This document shows positions 16,017 to 23,172 of a stretch of 32,376 nt of DNA, piece after piece (the first letter of the stretch is position 1; each line of letters starts with the position of its first letter). The stretch lies in contig NZ_JBQHUF010000021.1 of NCBI RefSeq assembly GCF_052065355.1, positions 1 through 32,376 on the forward strand, given 5' to 3'. The notes beneath the pieces were generated by a model. It worked only from the letters and a program-made list of their open reading frames with translations, did no database searches and was not told the DNA's origin. A program made the translations under genes and the position numbers. The DNA comes from Flavonifractor sp052065355 (GTDB taxonomy: Bacteria; Bacillota; Clostridia; Oscillospirales; Oscillospiraceae).

Positions 16017-16829
16017 TCAGCAGGGCCGGGTGAACCGGGTTCCCACGTCCTTGCCTGCCACGATGTCATAAATGGCTTCCATTTTGCTGCCGTTGGCAAT
16101 GACCATATCGATGCCCGCCTCCAGACACAGCTGGGCGGCGTTGAGCTTGGTGGCCATGCCGCCGGTGCCCCGCCAGGTGCCTGCGCCCCCTGCCATGGCC
16201 CGCAGCTCCGGTGTGACCGCCTCCACATGGTGGATGAGCTTTGCCTCGGGATGGCTGCGGGGGTCAGCATCATACAGACCGTCAATGTCACTGAGCAGGA
16301 TCAGCAGATCGGCCCCGCACAGCCGGGACACGATAGCGGACAGGGTATCGTTGTCGCCCAGCACCTTACACTGGCCGGTCTCGATCTCCGCCGAGGACAC
16401 CGAGTCGTTTTCGTTGACGATGGGGATGACCCCCAGCTCCAGCAGGGACTCAAAGGTGTTGTGCAGATGCTCTGAGCGGACAGGGGCGTCCACATCCTCG
16501 CCGGTCAGCAGGATCTGTGCCACCGTCCGGTTATACTCGGAGAAAAACTTGTCATAAACGTGCATCATCATGCACTGACCCACCGCGGCGGCAGCCTGCT
16601 TCATTTTCAGCTCGGTGGGGCGCTCGGCCAACCGCAGCTTTTTGGTGCCGATGCCGATGGCGCCGGAGGAGACCAGCACCACCTGAAGGCCCATACCCTG
16701 CAAATCGGAGAGCACCCGGGCCAGATGCTCCATATTATGTAAATTCAGACTGCCTGTCTCCCGGGTGAGGGTAGAGGTACCCACCTTTACCACCACTCTG
16801 CGGATGGTCTTATTTCCGTCCAAAATCAT
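16017..16829 (-). CDS. proB: Glutamate 5-kinase, short form without PUA domain
   Basis: This enzyme phosphorylates L-glutamate to gamma-glutamyl phosphate, the first step of proline synthesis. The 270-residue amino-acid-kinase domain shows VVKVGTSTLT at the N-terminus, VVLVSSGAIGIG, the glutamate-binding region VIPIVNENDSVS, and LLSDIDGLYDADPR in the nucleotide site. The protein ends after the kinase domain; the C-terminal PUA domain of the E. coli enzyme is absent, which is common in Firmicutes. It heads the proBA operon. Regulation is probably by proline feedback. No T-box is present, since only about 140 bases separate it from the divergent trmL promoter. Confidence 0.96.
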   Translation of the reverse strand: MILDGNKTIRRVVVKVGTSTLTRETGSLNLHNMEHLARVLSDLQGMGLQVVLVSSGAIGIGTKKLRLAERPTELKMKQAAAAVGQCMMMHVYDKFFSEYNRTVAQILLTGEDVDAPVRSEHLHNTFESLLELGVIPIVNENDSVSSAEIETGQCKVLGDNDTLSAIVSRLCGADLLILLSDIDGLYDADPRSHPEAKLIHHVEAVTPELRAMAGGAGTWRGTGGMATKLNAAQLCLEAGIDMVIANGSKMEAIYDIVAGKDVGTRFTRPC

Positions 16830-16968
16830 TCATCCTCTCCGGCGGAATTCCCGCCACATCCTATCATATCATAGATCCACATTACAATAAAGTGTAAAAG
16901 CAAAGAAAAGAAAGAAAGAAATCAGGAAAGAAAACCGAAGGTTTTAGTACTTTTTCACGCTTTCCCGG

Positions 16969-16997
16969 TTGAAATTTGTTCCGGATTGGAGTACAAT
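16969..16997 (+). promoter_or_regulatory. Promoter of the trmL-glycolysis operon
   Basis: TTGAAA (16969-16974) and TACAAT (16992-16997) are separated by 17 bases. They lie 42 bases before the trmL start. A purine-rich run (16898-16940) lies upstream; I see no operator in it. Confidence 0.78.
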
Positions 16998-17039
16998 AGC
17001 GTGCGCTGGTAAAAAAAGAGGATGGAAAGAGGTGGGAAG

Positions 17040-17534
17040 ATGCTCAATATCGTGCTTTTTGAGCCGGAGATCCCACAAAACACTGGGAATATCGCCCGCA
17101 CCTGCGCGGTGACTGGTACCCGGCTCCATCTGATCGAACCCCTGGGCTTTGATATCAGCGATAAAGCGGTGAAGCGAGCGGGCCTGGACTACTGGCATCT
17201 GGTGGACGTAAGGGTCTACCAGGGCCTGGAGGACTTTTTTCAGAAGACCGGCGCGCAGGATATCTGGCTGGCTACCACAAAGGCTCCCAGACCCTACACC
17301 CAGGCCGAATTCCGGGATGAGTGCTATCTTATTTTCGGCAAGGAGACCGCGGGACTGCCGGAGGAATTCCGCATGGCCCACAGCGACCGCTGCATCCGTA
17401 TCCCCATCCGGGCGGAAGCCCGGTGCCTGAACCTGTCCAACGCCGCGGCCATCGTGACCTACGAAGCCCTGCGGCAGCTGAACTTCCCCGGCCTCACCGG
17501 GGAGGGTGAGATGAAAGGAGCTTTTACAGGATGA
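17040..17534 (+). CDS. trmL: tRNA (cytidine/uridine-34 2'-O)-methyltransferase TrmL
   Basis: A 164-residue SPOUT-class methyltransferase that modifies the wobble base of leucine tRNAs with S-adenosylmethionine. The N-terminal LNIVLFEPEIPQNTGNIARTC binds tRNA and starts the fold. LIFGKETAGLPEEF and the knot-forming IPIRAEARCLNLSNAAAIVTYEALRQ complete the trefoil-knot cofactor site. The start at 17040 fits the family N-terminus and has GAGGTGGG upstream; an ATG at 17022 would add six unusual residues. The stop overlaps the pgk start by four bases, so it is translationally coupled to glycolytic genes. Confidence 0.93.
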   Translation: MLNIVLFEPEIPQNTGNIARTCAVTGTRLHLIEPLGFDISDKAVKRAGLDYWHLVDVRVYQGLEDFFQKTGAQDIWLATTKAPRPYTQAEFRDECYLIFGKETAGLPEEFRMAHSDRCIRIPIRAEARCLNLSNAAAIVTYEALRQLNFPGLTGEGEMKGAFTG

Positions 17535-18802
17535 ACTACAACAAGAAGACTGTGAAGGACATCGATGTAGCCGGCAAGAAGGTCCTGCTGCGCTGCGACT
17601 TCAACGTACCTATGGCCAAGGACGGCAGCGGCGTCATCACCGACGACAAGCGCATCCGGGCCGCTCTGCCCACCATCCAGTACCTGCTGGATCAGAACGC
17701 TGCCGTTATCGCCTGCTCCCACATGGGTAAGCCTGTGGCCACCTTTGATTCCTATGTGAAGAAGCAAGCTGAGAAGGGCAAGGACCCCGCTACCATCACC
17801 GAGGAGAGCTGGAAGAAGTCCCTGGCTCAGCTGTCTCTGAAGCCTGTGGCTGCCCGCCTGAGCGAGCTGCTGGGCCGCGAGGTCATTATGGCCGCCGATG
17901 TGGTAGGCCCCGATGCCCAGGCCAAGGCCGCTGCCCTCAAGCCCGGCCAGATCATGCTGCTGGAGAACACCCGTTTCGAGAAGGGTGAGACCAAGAACGA
18001 TCCCGCTCTGGCCAAGGCTATGGCTTCCATGGCTGAGGTCTATGTGTCCGACGCTTTCGGCGCCGTGCACCGCGCTCACGCCTCCACCGCCGGTGTGGCC
18101 GACTACCTGCCCGCCGTGTCCGGCTTCCTGATCCAGAAGGAGCTGGAGATCATCGGCGGCGCCCTGGCCAATCCCAAGCGGCCCCTGGTGGCCATCCTGG
18201 GCGGTTCCAAGGTGTCCTCCAAGATCGGCGTGATCAACAACCTGCTGGAGATTGCCGACACCATCATCATCGGCGGCGGCATGACCTACACCTTCCTGAA
18301 GGCCCAGGGCGGCTCCATCGGCAAGTCCCTGCTGGAGGAAGACTGGCTGGATTACTGCAACGACATGATGAAGAAGGCCAAGGAGAAGGGCGTCAAGCTG
18401 CTGCTGCCCGAGGATACCATCTGCGCCAAGGAGTTCTCCGCCGACGCTGAGCCCATCACCGTGGACAGCATGAATATCCCCGATGACTGCATGGGCATGG
18501 ATATCGGTCCCAAGGCCATCGCCGCCTACAGCGAGGCCGTGAAGGACGCCGGCACCGTGATTTGGAACGGCCCCATGGGCGTGTTTGAGTTCCCCGCCTT
18601 TGCCGCCGGTACCAAGGCTGTGGCCGAGGCTCTGAGCAAGAGCGACGCCATCACCATCATCGGCGGCGGCGACAGCGCGGCTGCTGTGCAGCAGCTGGGC
18701 TATGCTGACAAGATGACCCACATCTCCACCGGCGGCGGCGCCTCCCTCGAGTTTATGGAGGGCAAGGAGCTGCCCGGCGTGGCTTGCCTGCTGGACGCTT
18801 AA
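17531..18802 (+). CDS. pgk: Phosphoglycerate kinase
   Basis: This enzyme transfers the acyl phosphate of 1,3-bisphosphoglycerate to ADP in glycolysis. Signatures are KKVLLRCDFNVPM at the substrate site, LLENTRF, the hinge region GGSKVSSKIGVINNLL, and the nucleotide-binding IIGGGDSAAAVQQLG. At 423 residues it is some 20 longer than most bacterial enzymes. The extra residues appear to lie near 75-97 (SYVKKQAEKGKDPATITEE), in the loop after the HMGKP motif. AAAGGAG lies ten bases before the ATG. It overlaps trmL by four bases. The last seven codons are partly duplicated 151 bases downstream (see the repeat entry). Confidence 0.97.
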   Translation: MNYNKKTVKDIDVAGKKVLLRCDFNVPMAKDGSGVITDDKRIRAALPTIQYLLDQNAAVIACSHMGKPVATFDSYVKKQAEKGKDPATITEESWKKSLAQLSLKPVAARLSELLGREVIMAADVVGPDAQAKAAALKPGQIMLLENTRFEKGETKNDPALAKAMASMAEVYVSDAFGAVHRAHASTAGVADYLPAVSGFLIQKELEIIGGALANPKRPLVAILGGSKVSSKIGVINNLLEIADTIIIGGGMTYTFLKAQGGSIGKSLLEEDWLDYCNDMMKKAKEKGVKLLLPEDTICAKEFSADAEPITVDSMNIPDDCMGMDIGPKAIAAYSEAVKDAGTVIWNGPMGVFEFPAFAAGTKAVAEALSKSDAITIIGGGDSAAAVQQLGYADKMTHISTGGGASLEFMEGKELPGVACLLDA

Positions 18803-18957
18803 TTTGTGCTCCGGGCAGCTCCCGGGGTCCCCGCGAAAGCCCAGCGAAGCGGGTTTCGTGGGGAGAGGAGGCGCAGCAGAAGGAGCGAGCTTTCCCGCCT
18901 GCGGGGAAGCGAGGGATCTGGAGCTTGTGCCGACGAGCCTGCTGGACGCCTGATTTG
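18786..18957. repeat. Partial duplication of the pgk 3' end around a structured insert
   Basis: Bases 18786-18806 (the end of pgk with its stop codon) reappear at 18937-18957 with 19 of 21 positions identical. The 130 bases between them contain two strong stems: CCCCGCGAAAGCCC paired with GGGTTTCGTGGGG (about 18829-18864), and CTTTCCCG/CGGGGAAG (about 18890-18909). The gap from pgk to tpiA is 211 bases, far longer than the other gaps in this operon, and has no gene. This looks like insertion of a small palindromic element with duplication of the flanking DNA, or a local rearrangement. The origin is inferred. Confidence 0.55.
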
Positions 18958-19013
18958 CTATCATCCACCTGTATATAAAAATCTGAAGACTGGAAGAAAG
19001 AGGTACGATCCCG

Positions 19014-19787
19014 ATGAACAGAAGATATCGCAAGACCATCATCGCCGGCAACTGGAAGATGAACAAGACCCTCTCCGAGACCAAGGCCTTTGCCGAGGAG
19101 CTCAAGCCCCTCATCGGCAAGCCCAAGTGGTGTGAGGTGGTGCTGTGTGTGCCCTCCGTGAACCTCCAGGCCGCCGTGCGGCTGTTCAAGGAGTCCCGGG
19201 TGGCCATCGGCGCCGAGACCTGCCACTACGAGTCTCACGGCGCTTTCACCGGCGAGGTCTCTCCCGAGATGCTCAAGGAGATCGGCGTGAAGTACGTTAT
19301 CATCGGCCACTCCGAGCGCCGTCAGTACTACAACGAGACCGATTTCACCGTCAACAAGAAGGTCCATGCCGCCCTGGAGGCCGGCCTGTACCCCATCGTG
19401 TGCGTGGGCGAGAGCCTGGAGCAGCGTGAGCTGGGTGTGACCATGGATCTGATCTCCTATCAGGTGAAGGCCGCTCTGTCCGGCGTGCCCGCCGACAAGA
19501 TGCGCCATGTGGTCATTGCCTATGAGCCCATCTGGGCCATCGGCACCGGCAAGACCGCCACTGCTGAGCAGGCCGGTGAGGTTTGCGAGGCTATTCGTAC
19601 CGTGGTCCGCAAGCTGTACGGCGCCCGTGTGGCTCGTGCCGTTACCATCCAGTACGGCGGTTCCATGAACGCCAAGAACGCCCACGAGCTGCTGGCTCAG
19701 CCCGACGTGGACGGCGGCCTGATCGGCGGCGCCTCCCTGAAGGCCCCCGATTTCGTGGAGATCATCAACGCTGCCAACCAGGAGTAA
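19014..19787 (+). CDS. tpiA: Triosephosphate isomerase
   Basis: This enzyme interconverts dihydroxyacetone phosphate and glyceraldehyde 3-phosphate. The 257-residue TIM barrel shows N13 and K15 (AGNWKMNKT), catalytic H99 (VIIGHSERR), catalytic E171 (AYEPIWAIGTGK) and the phosphate-binding IQYGGSMN and GGLIGGASL near the end. The length is normal. The start has GAAAGAGG some ten bases upstream. It is the third gene of the glycolytic cluster, separated from pgk by the structured insert and from gpmI by a palindromic repeat. Confidence 0.97.
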   Translation: MNRRYRKTIIAGNWKMNKTLSETKAFAEELKPLIGKPKWCEVVLCVPSVNLQAAVRLFKESRVAIGAETCHYESHGAFTGEVSPEMLKEIGVKYVIIGHSERRQYYNETDFTVNKKVHAALEAGLYPIVCVGESLEQRELGVTMDLISYQVKAALSGVPADKMRHVVIAYEPIWAIGTGKTATAEQAGEVCEAIRTVVRKLYGARVARAVTIQYGGSMNAKNAHELLAQPDVDGGLIGGASLKAPDFVEIINAANQE

Positions 19788-19793
19788 GCGCAT

Positions 19794-19837
19794 ATGCCGC
19801 AGGGGCGGCCATAGCGAAAAGGCCGCCCCTACGGTAT
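19794..19837. repeat. Palindromic intergenic repeat between tpiA and gpmI
   Basis: An imperfect 17-bp inverted repeat (19794-19810 with 19821-19837) is built around CAGGGGCGGCC and GGCCGCCCCTAC. It has no T-tract, so it does not look like a terminator. GC-rich extragenic palindromes of this form are frequent in genomes of this group from memory, and they may stabilise or process operon mRNA. Confidence 0.6.
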
Positions 19838-19866
19838 CTTTCAGAACAGAGAACAAGAGGTAAGCT

Positions 19867-21387
19867 ATGAGTAAAACACCGACCACCCTCATTATTATGG
19901 ACGGCTTCGGTCTGCGGGACGACAAGTCCGGCAACGCCATTGCCGCCGCCCATACCCCCAATCTGGACAAGATCTTTGCCGAAAACCCCGGCTGCAAGCT
20001 GGCGGCCTCCGGCATGGATGTGGGTCTGCCTGAGGGACAGATGGGCAACTCCGAGGTGGGACACACCAACATCGGCGCCGGCCGGGTGGTGTTCCAGGAT
20101 CTGCCCCGGATCACCAAGGCGATCCAGGATGGAACCTTTTTTGAGAACGAGGCTTATATCGAGGCCATGGATGACTGCAAGGAGCGGGACGGCGCGCTGC
20201 ATGTGTTCGGACTGCTGAGTGACGGCGGCGTCCACAGCCATATTACCCACATCTTTGCCCTGCTGGAGATGGCCAAGAAGCGTGGCCTGCACAAGGTGTT
20301 CGTCCACTGCTTCCTGGACGGCCGCGACGTGCCGCCTGCCTCCGGCAAGGAATATGTGGAGCAGCTGGTGAACAAGTGCAAGGAGATCGGCGTGGGCCAG
20401 GTGGCCACTGTCATGGGCCGCTTCTACGCCATGGACCGGGACAAGCGCTGGGATCGCCTGCAGCGGGCCTATGACGCCATCGTCCTGGGCGTGGGCACTG
20501 AGAATGCCGATCCGGTGGACGCAGTGCAGAAGTCCTATGATGCCGGTGTCACCGACGAGTTCGTGGAGCCTGTGGTGTGTGCCAAGGAGGGCAAGGTGAA
20601 GGAGGGCGACTCCATCATCTTCATGAACTTCCGCCCCGACCGTGCCCGAGAGATCACCCGCTGCTTCGTGGACCCCGCTTTCACCGACGTGGAGCGCAAG
20701 CACGGCTATTTCCCCGTGACCTATGTGTGCACCACTGAGTATGATGCCACCATGCCCAACGTGCTCATTGCCTTCCCCCATCACGAGCTGGTGAACATCT
20801 TTGGTGAGTATATCGCCCGCCAGGGCTATACCCAGCTGCGCATCGCCGAGACCGAGAAGTACGCTCATGTGACCTTCTTCTTCAACGGCGGCGCTGAGCA
20901 GGTGTTCCCCGGAGAGGATCGCTGCCTGATCCCCTCTCCCAAGGTGGCTACCTATGACCTGCAGCCCGAGATGAGCGCCCCCGAGGTTACCGAGGAGGCC
21001 GTGAAGCGCATCGAGAGCGGCAAGTATGATGTTATCATCCTCAACTTCGCCAACTGCGACATGGTGGGCCATACCGGCGTGTTTGACGCCGCTGTGAAGG
21101 CCGTAGAGGCTGTGGATACCGGCGTGGGCAAGGTGGTGGAGGCCACCACCAAGATGGGCGGCGTGTCCCTCATCACCGCCGACCACGGCAACGCCGACCG
21201 GATGCTGGACGATGACGGGGTCACGCCCTACACCGCCCACACCACCAATCTGGTGCCCTTCTACATCGTGGGCGCTGATGTGAAGCTGCGGGACGGCCGC
21301 TTGGCCGACATCGCCCCCACTATGCTGGATCTGATGGGGCTCGAGAAACCGTCTGAGATGGACGGGGAGACCCTGATCCTCAACTAA
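19867..21387 (+). CDS. gpmI: Phosphoglycerate mutase, cofactor-independent
   Basis: This enzyme converts 3-phosphoglycerate to 2-phosphoglycerate through a phosphoserine intermediate and two manganese ions. The 506-residue protein of the alkaline-phosphatase superfamily has the metal ligand D12 in IIMDGFG and the catalytic serine S62 in QMGNSEVGH. Later it has DGRDVPP, FMNFRPDRAREI, and the metal site VSLITADHGNAD near the C-terminus. The length is typical (about 510). CAAGAGGTAAGCT supports the start. It is the fourth gene of the glycolytic operon. Confidence 0.97.
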   Translation: MSKTPTTLIIMDGFGLRDDKSGNAIAAAHTPNLDKIFAENPGCKLAASGMDVGLPEGQMGNSEVGHTNIGAGRVVFQDLPRITKAIQDGTFFENEAYIEAMDDCKERDGALHVFGLLSDGGVHSHITHIFALLEMAKKRGLHKVFVHCFLDGRDVPPASGKEYVEQLVNKCKEIGVGQVATVMGRFYAMDRDKRWDRLQRAYDAIVLGVGTENADPVDAVQKSYDAGVTDEFVEPVVCAKEGKVKEGDSIIFMNFRPDRAREITRCFVDPAFTDVERKHGYFPVTYVCTTEYDATMPNVLIAFPHHELVNIFGEYIARQGYTQLRIAETEKYAHVTFFFNGGAEQVFPGEDRCLIPSPKVATYDLQPEMSAPEVTEEAVKRIESGKYDVIILNFANCDMVGHTGVFDAAVKAVEAVDTGVGKVVEATTKMGGVSLITADHGNADRMLDDDGVTPYTAHTTNLVPFYIVGADVKLRDGRLADIAPTMLDLMGLEKPSEMDGETLILN

Positions 21388-21390
21388 AGC

Positions 21391-21475
21391 GGTATCCGGT
21401 GGAATTCCGCCGTACCAAATATAGATCCGGCGGGCAGGCTGCCCGCCCCCCACACAAATCCCCCTGCACGGCGGG
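21391..21475. repeat. Cluster of palindromes between gpmI and eno
   Basis: The 125-base gap holds several GC-rich inverted repeats in a row: an imperfect one centred on GGAATTCC (21391-21416), GGCGGGCA-GGC-TGCCCGCC (21429-21447), and CGGCGGG paired with CCCCGCTG near 21468-21488. None has a T-tract on the plus strand. They probably shape or protect the operon transcript; no promoter is evident. Confidence 0.55.
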
Positions 21476-21512
21476 TTTGTCCCCGCTGTGAATACGAAAG
21501 GAGTTTTTAATC

Positions 21513-22814
21513 ATGAAGCAGATCATCGAGATCGTTGACGTGCTGGGCCGTGAGATCCTGGACAGCCGCGGCAACCCCACCGTCGAGGTGGAGGTCTATC
21601 TGGAAGACGGCACCGTGGGCCGCGCTGCTGTGCCCTCCGGCGCTTCCACCGGTATCTATGAGGCTTGCGAGCTGCGTGACGGCGACAAGGGCCGTTACCT
21701 GGGCAAGGGCGTGCTCACCGCTGTGAAGAACGTCAACACTGAGATCGCCGAGTGCCTGGTGGGCATGAACGTGCTGGACCAGACCGCTATCGACAAGGCC
21801 CTCATCGAGCTGGACGGCACCCCCAACAAGACCAAGCTGGGCGCCAACGCCATCCTGGGCGCTTCTCTGGCCTGCGCTAAGGCCGCTGCCGAGAGCCTGG
21901 GCACCTCCCTGTACAACTACATTGGCGGCGTCAACGCCAAGGTTCTGCCCGTGCCCATGATGAACATCCTCAACGGCGGCGCTCACGCCACCAACAACGT
22001 GGAGATCCAGGAGTTCATGATCATGCCCGTGGGCGCCTGCTGCTTCCGCGAGGCTCTGCGTATGTGCGCCGAGGTCTTCCATCAGCTGAAGAAGACCCTG
22101 AAGGAGAACGGCACTCCCGCCGCCGGCGTGGGTGACGAGGGCGGCTACGCTCCCAACCTGAAGAAGGACGAGGACGCTCTGAAGGTCATCGTGAAGGCCA
22201 TCGAGGAGGCCGGTTACAAGCCCGGCGAGGACTTCATGATCGCCATCGACGCTGCTTCTTCCGAGTGGTGGAATGAGGAGGAGAAGTGCTATATCCAGCC
22301 CAAGTCCGGCAAGAAGCTGACTCAGCAGCAGCTGGTGAACATGTGGAAGAAGTTCGCCGACACCTACCCCATCATCTCCCTGGAGGACGGCATGGCCGAG
22401 ACCGACTGGGAAGGCTGGGCTATGCTGACCAAGGCTATCGGCGACCGGGTGCAGCTGGTGGGCGACGACCTGTTCGTGACCAACGTGACCCGTCTGGCTA
22501 CCGGCATTGAGAAGAAGGTGGCTAACGCCATCCTGATCAAGGTCAACCAGATCGGCACCCTGACCGAGACCCTGGACGCCATCCAGATGGCTAACCGCGC
22601 TGGCTACACCGCCATCGTGTCTCACCGCTCCGGCGAGACCGAGGACGCCACCATTGCCGACATCGCCGTGGCTCTGAACGCTGGCCAGATCAAGACCGGC
22701 GCTCCCAGCCGCACCGACCGTGTGGCCAAGTACAACCAGCTGCTCCGCATCGAGGAGGAGCTGGGCGACGTTGCTCAGTACCTGGGCAAGGACGCTTTCT
22801 TCAACCTGAAGTAA
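21513..22814 (+). CDS. eno: Enolase
   Basis: This enzyme dehydrates 2-phosphoglycerate to phosphoenolpyruvate with magnesium. The 433-residue protein shows ILDSRGNPTVEVEV, GAVPSGAST-type loop residues (AAVPSGASTGIYEA), and NGGAHATNNVEIQEFMIMPVGA with the active-site histidine. Metal ligands lie in ISLEDGM and LVGDDLFVTN. The catalytic lysine is in ILIKVNQIGTLTET, and SHRSGETED is the usual signature. AAAGGAG lies nine bases before the ATG. It is the last gene of the operon. Its final 53 bases plus terminator are duplicated downstream, with only one synonymous change (C22769 against T23039). Confidence 0.98.
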   Translation: MKQIIEIVDVLGREILDSRGNPTVEVEVYLEDGTVGRAAVPSGASTGIYEACELRDGDKGRYLGKGVLTAVKNVNTEIAECLVGMNVLDQTAIDKALIELDGTPNKTKLGANAILGASLACAKAAAESLGTSLYNYIGGVNAKVLPVPMMNILNGGAHATNNVEIQEFMIMPVGACCFREALRMCAEVFHQLKKTLKENGTPAAGVGDEGGYAPNLKKDEDALKVIVKAIEEAGYKPGEDFMIAIDAASSEWWNEEEKCYIQPKSGKKLTQQQLVNMWKKFADTYPIISLEDGMAETDWEGWAMLTKAIGDRVQLVGDDLFVTNVTRLATGIEKKVANAILIKVNQIGTLTETLDAIQMANRAGYTAIVSHRSGETEDATIADIAVALNAGQIKTGAPSRTDRVAKYNQLLRIEEELGDVAQYLGKDAFFNLK

Positions 22815-23114
22815 GTTTTGACAAGCACAAGGGGCCGCTGCCAATGGCAGCGGCCCCGTTTTATATGTCGCCCGGCTCCTCCTGGGGCCCCATCACAGAT
22901 GGGGCGGCGCTTTGCGCCGTACAAGCGTTTTGGGCTTGCCCAAAACCTTGGCGCAGGCGGAATTCACTTCCGCCGAGCAAGTGAAATAAATCAGGGTTCC
23001 CACAGAAAGCTGAGGCTTTTTGTGGGATTGCTGGGCGATGTTGCTCAGTACCTGGGCAAGGACGCTTTCTTCAACCTGAAGTAAGTTTTGACAAGCACAA
23101 GGGGCCGCTGCCAA
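22761..23114. repeat. Tandem 270-bp duplication of eno 3' end, terminator and downstream DNA
   Basis: The first unit runs 22761-23030. The second starts at 23031 and is identical except one base through 23114, where the mobile element interrupts it. It resumes at 32266 and continues identically to the end of the window (32268-32376 equals 22845-22953). The unit has several hairpins downstream of the terminator, for example GTTTTGGGC-TT-GCCCAAAAC near 22926 and CCCACA/TGTGGG near 23000-23028. The frame at 22818-23084 that ends in the duplicated eno tail is not a gene. Confidence 0.93.
22829..22862 (+). terminator. eno terminator, also an intact unoccupied attB
   Basis: The stem GGGGCCGCTGCC paired with GGCAGCGGCCCC (22831-22842 with 22846-22857) has a three-base loop AAT and is followed by GTTTT. 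The same sequence is split between the two ends of the 9.15-kb element (23101-23114 and 32266-32280), so this palindrome is the recombinase target. The core AA is at 22843-22844. Confidence 0.93.
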
Positions 23115-23132
23115 GGGCCATGTCCCATAAGG
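23096..23132. other. attL of the 9.15-kb element
   Basis: The left half (to 23114) equals the eno terminator up to and including AA; the right half, GGGCCATGTCCCATAAGG (23115-23132), belongs to the element. Comparison with the intact copy at 22829-22862 shows that identity stops exactly after the AA at 23113-23114. This defines the crossover dinucleotide together with attR. Confidence 0.92.
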
Positions 23133-23172
23133 AAGTATCAATATTTGGAGAGAACGGCGTAACCTTACGGGG

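Noticed and set aside
16898..16940. Purine-rich GAAA repeats upstream of trmL as a regulatory or repeat element
   Set aside because: It is short, irregular and without dyad symmetry; I see no support for a function.
19765..21453. Long minus-strand frames opposite gpmI, eno, pgk and the liv genes
   Set aside because: They mirror strongly biased codon use of highly expressed genes, with no family similarity or ribosome sites.
22818..23084. An 88-residue frame ending with the enolase C-terminus
   Set aside because: It is read-through of the duplicated eno tail across the terminator and intergenic palindromes, with no ribosome site.
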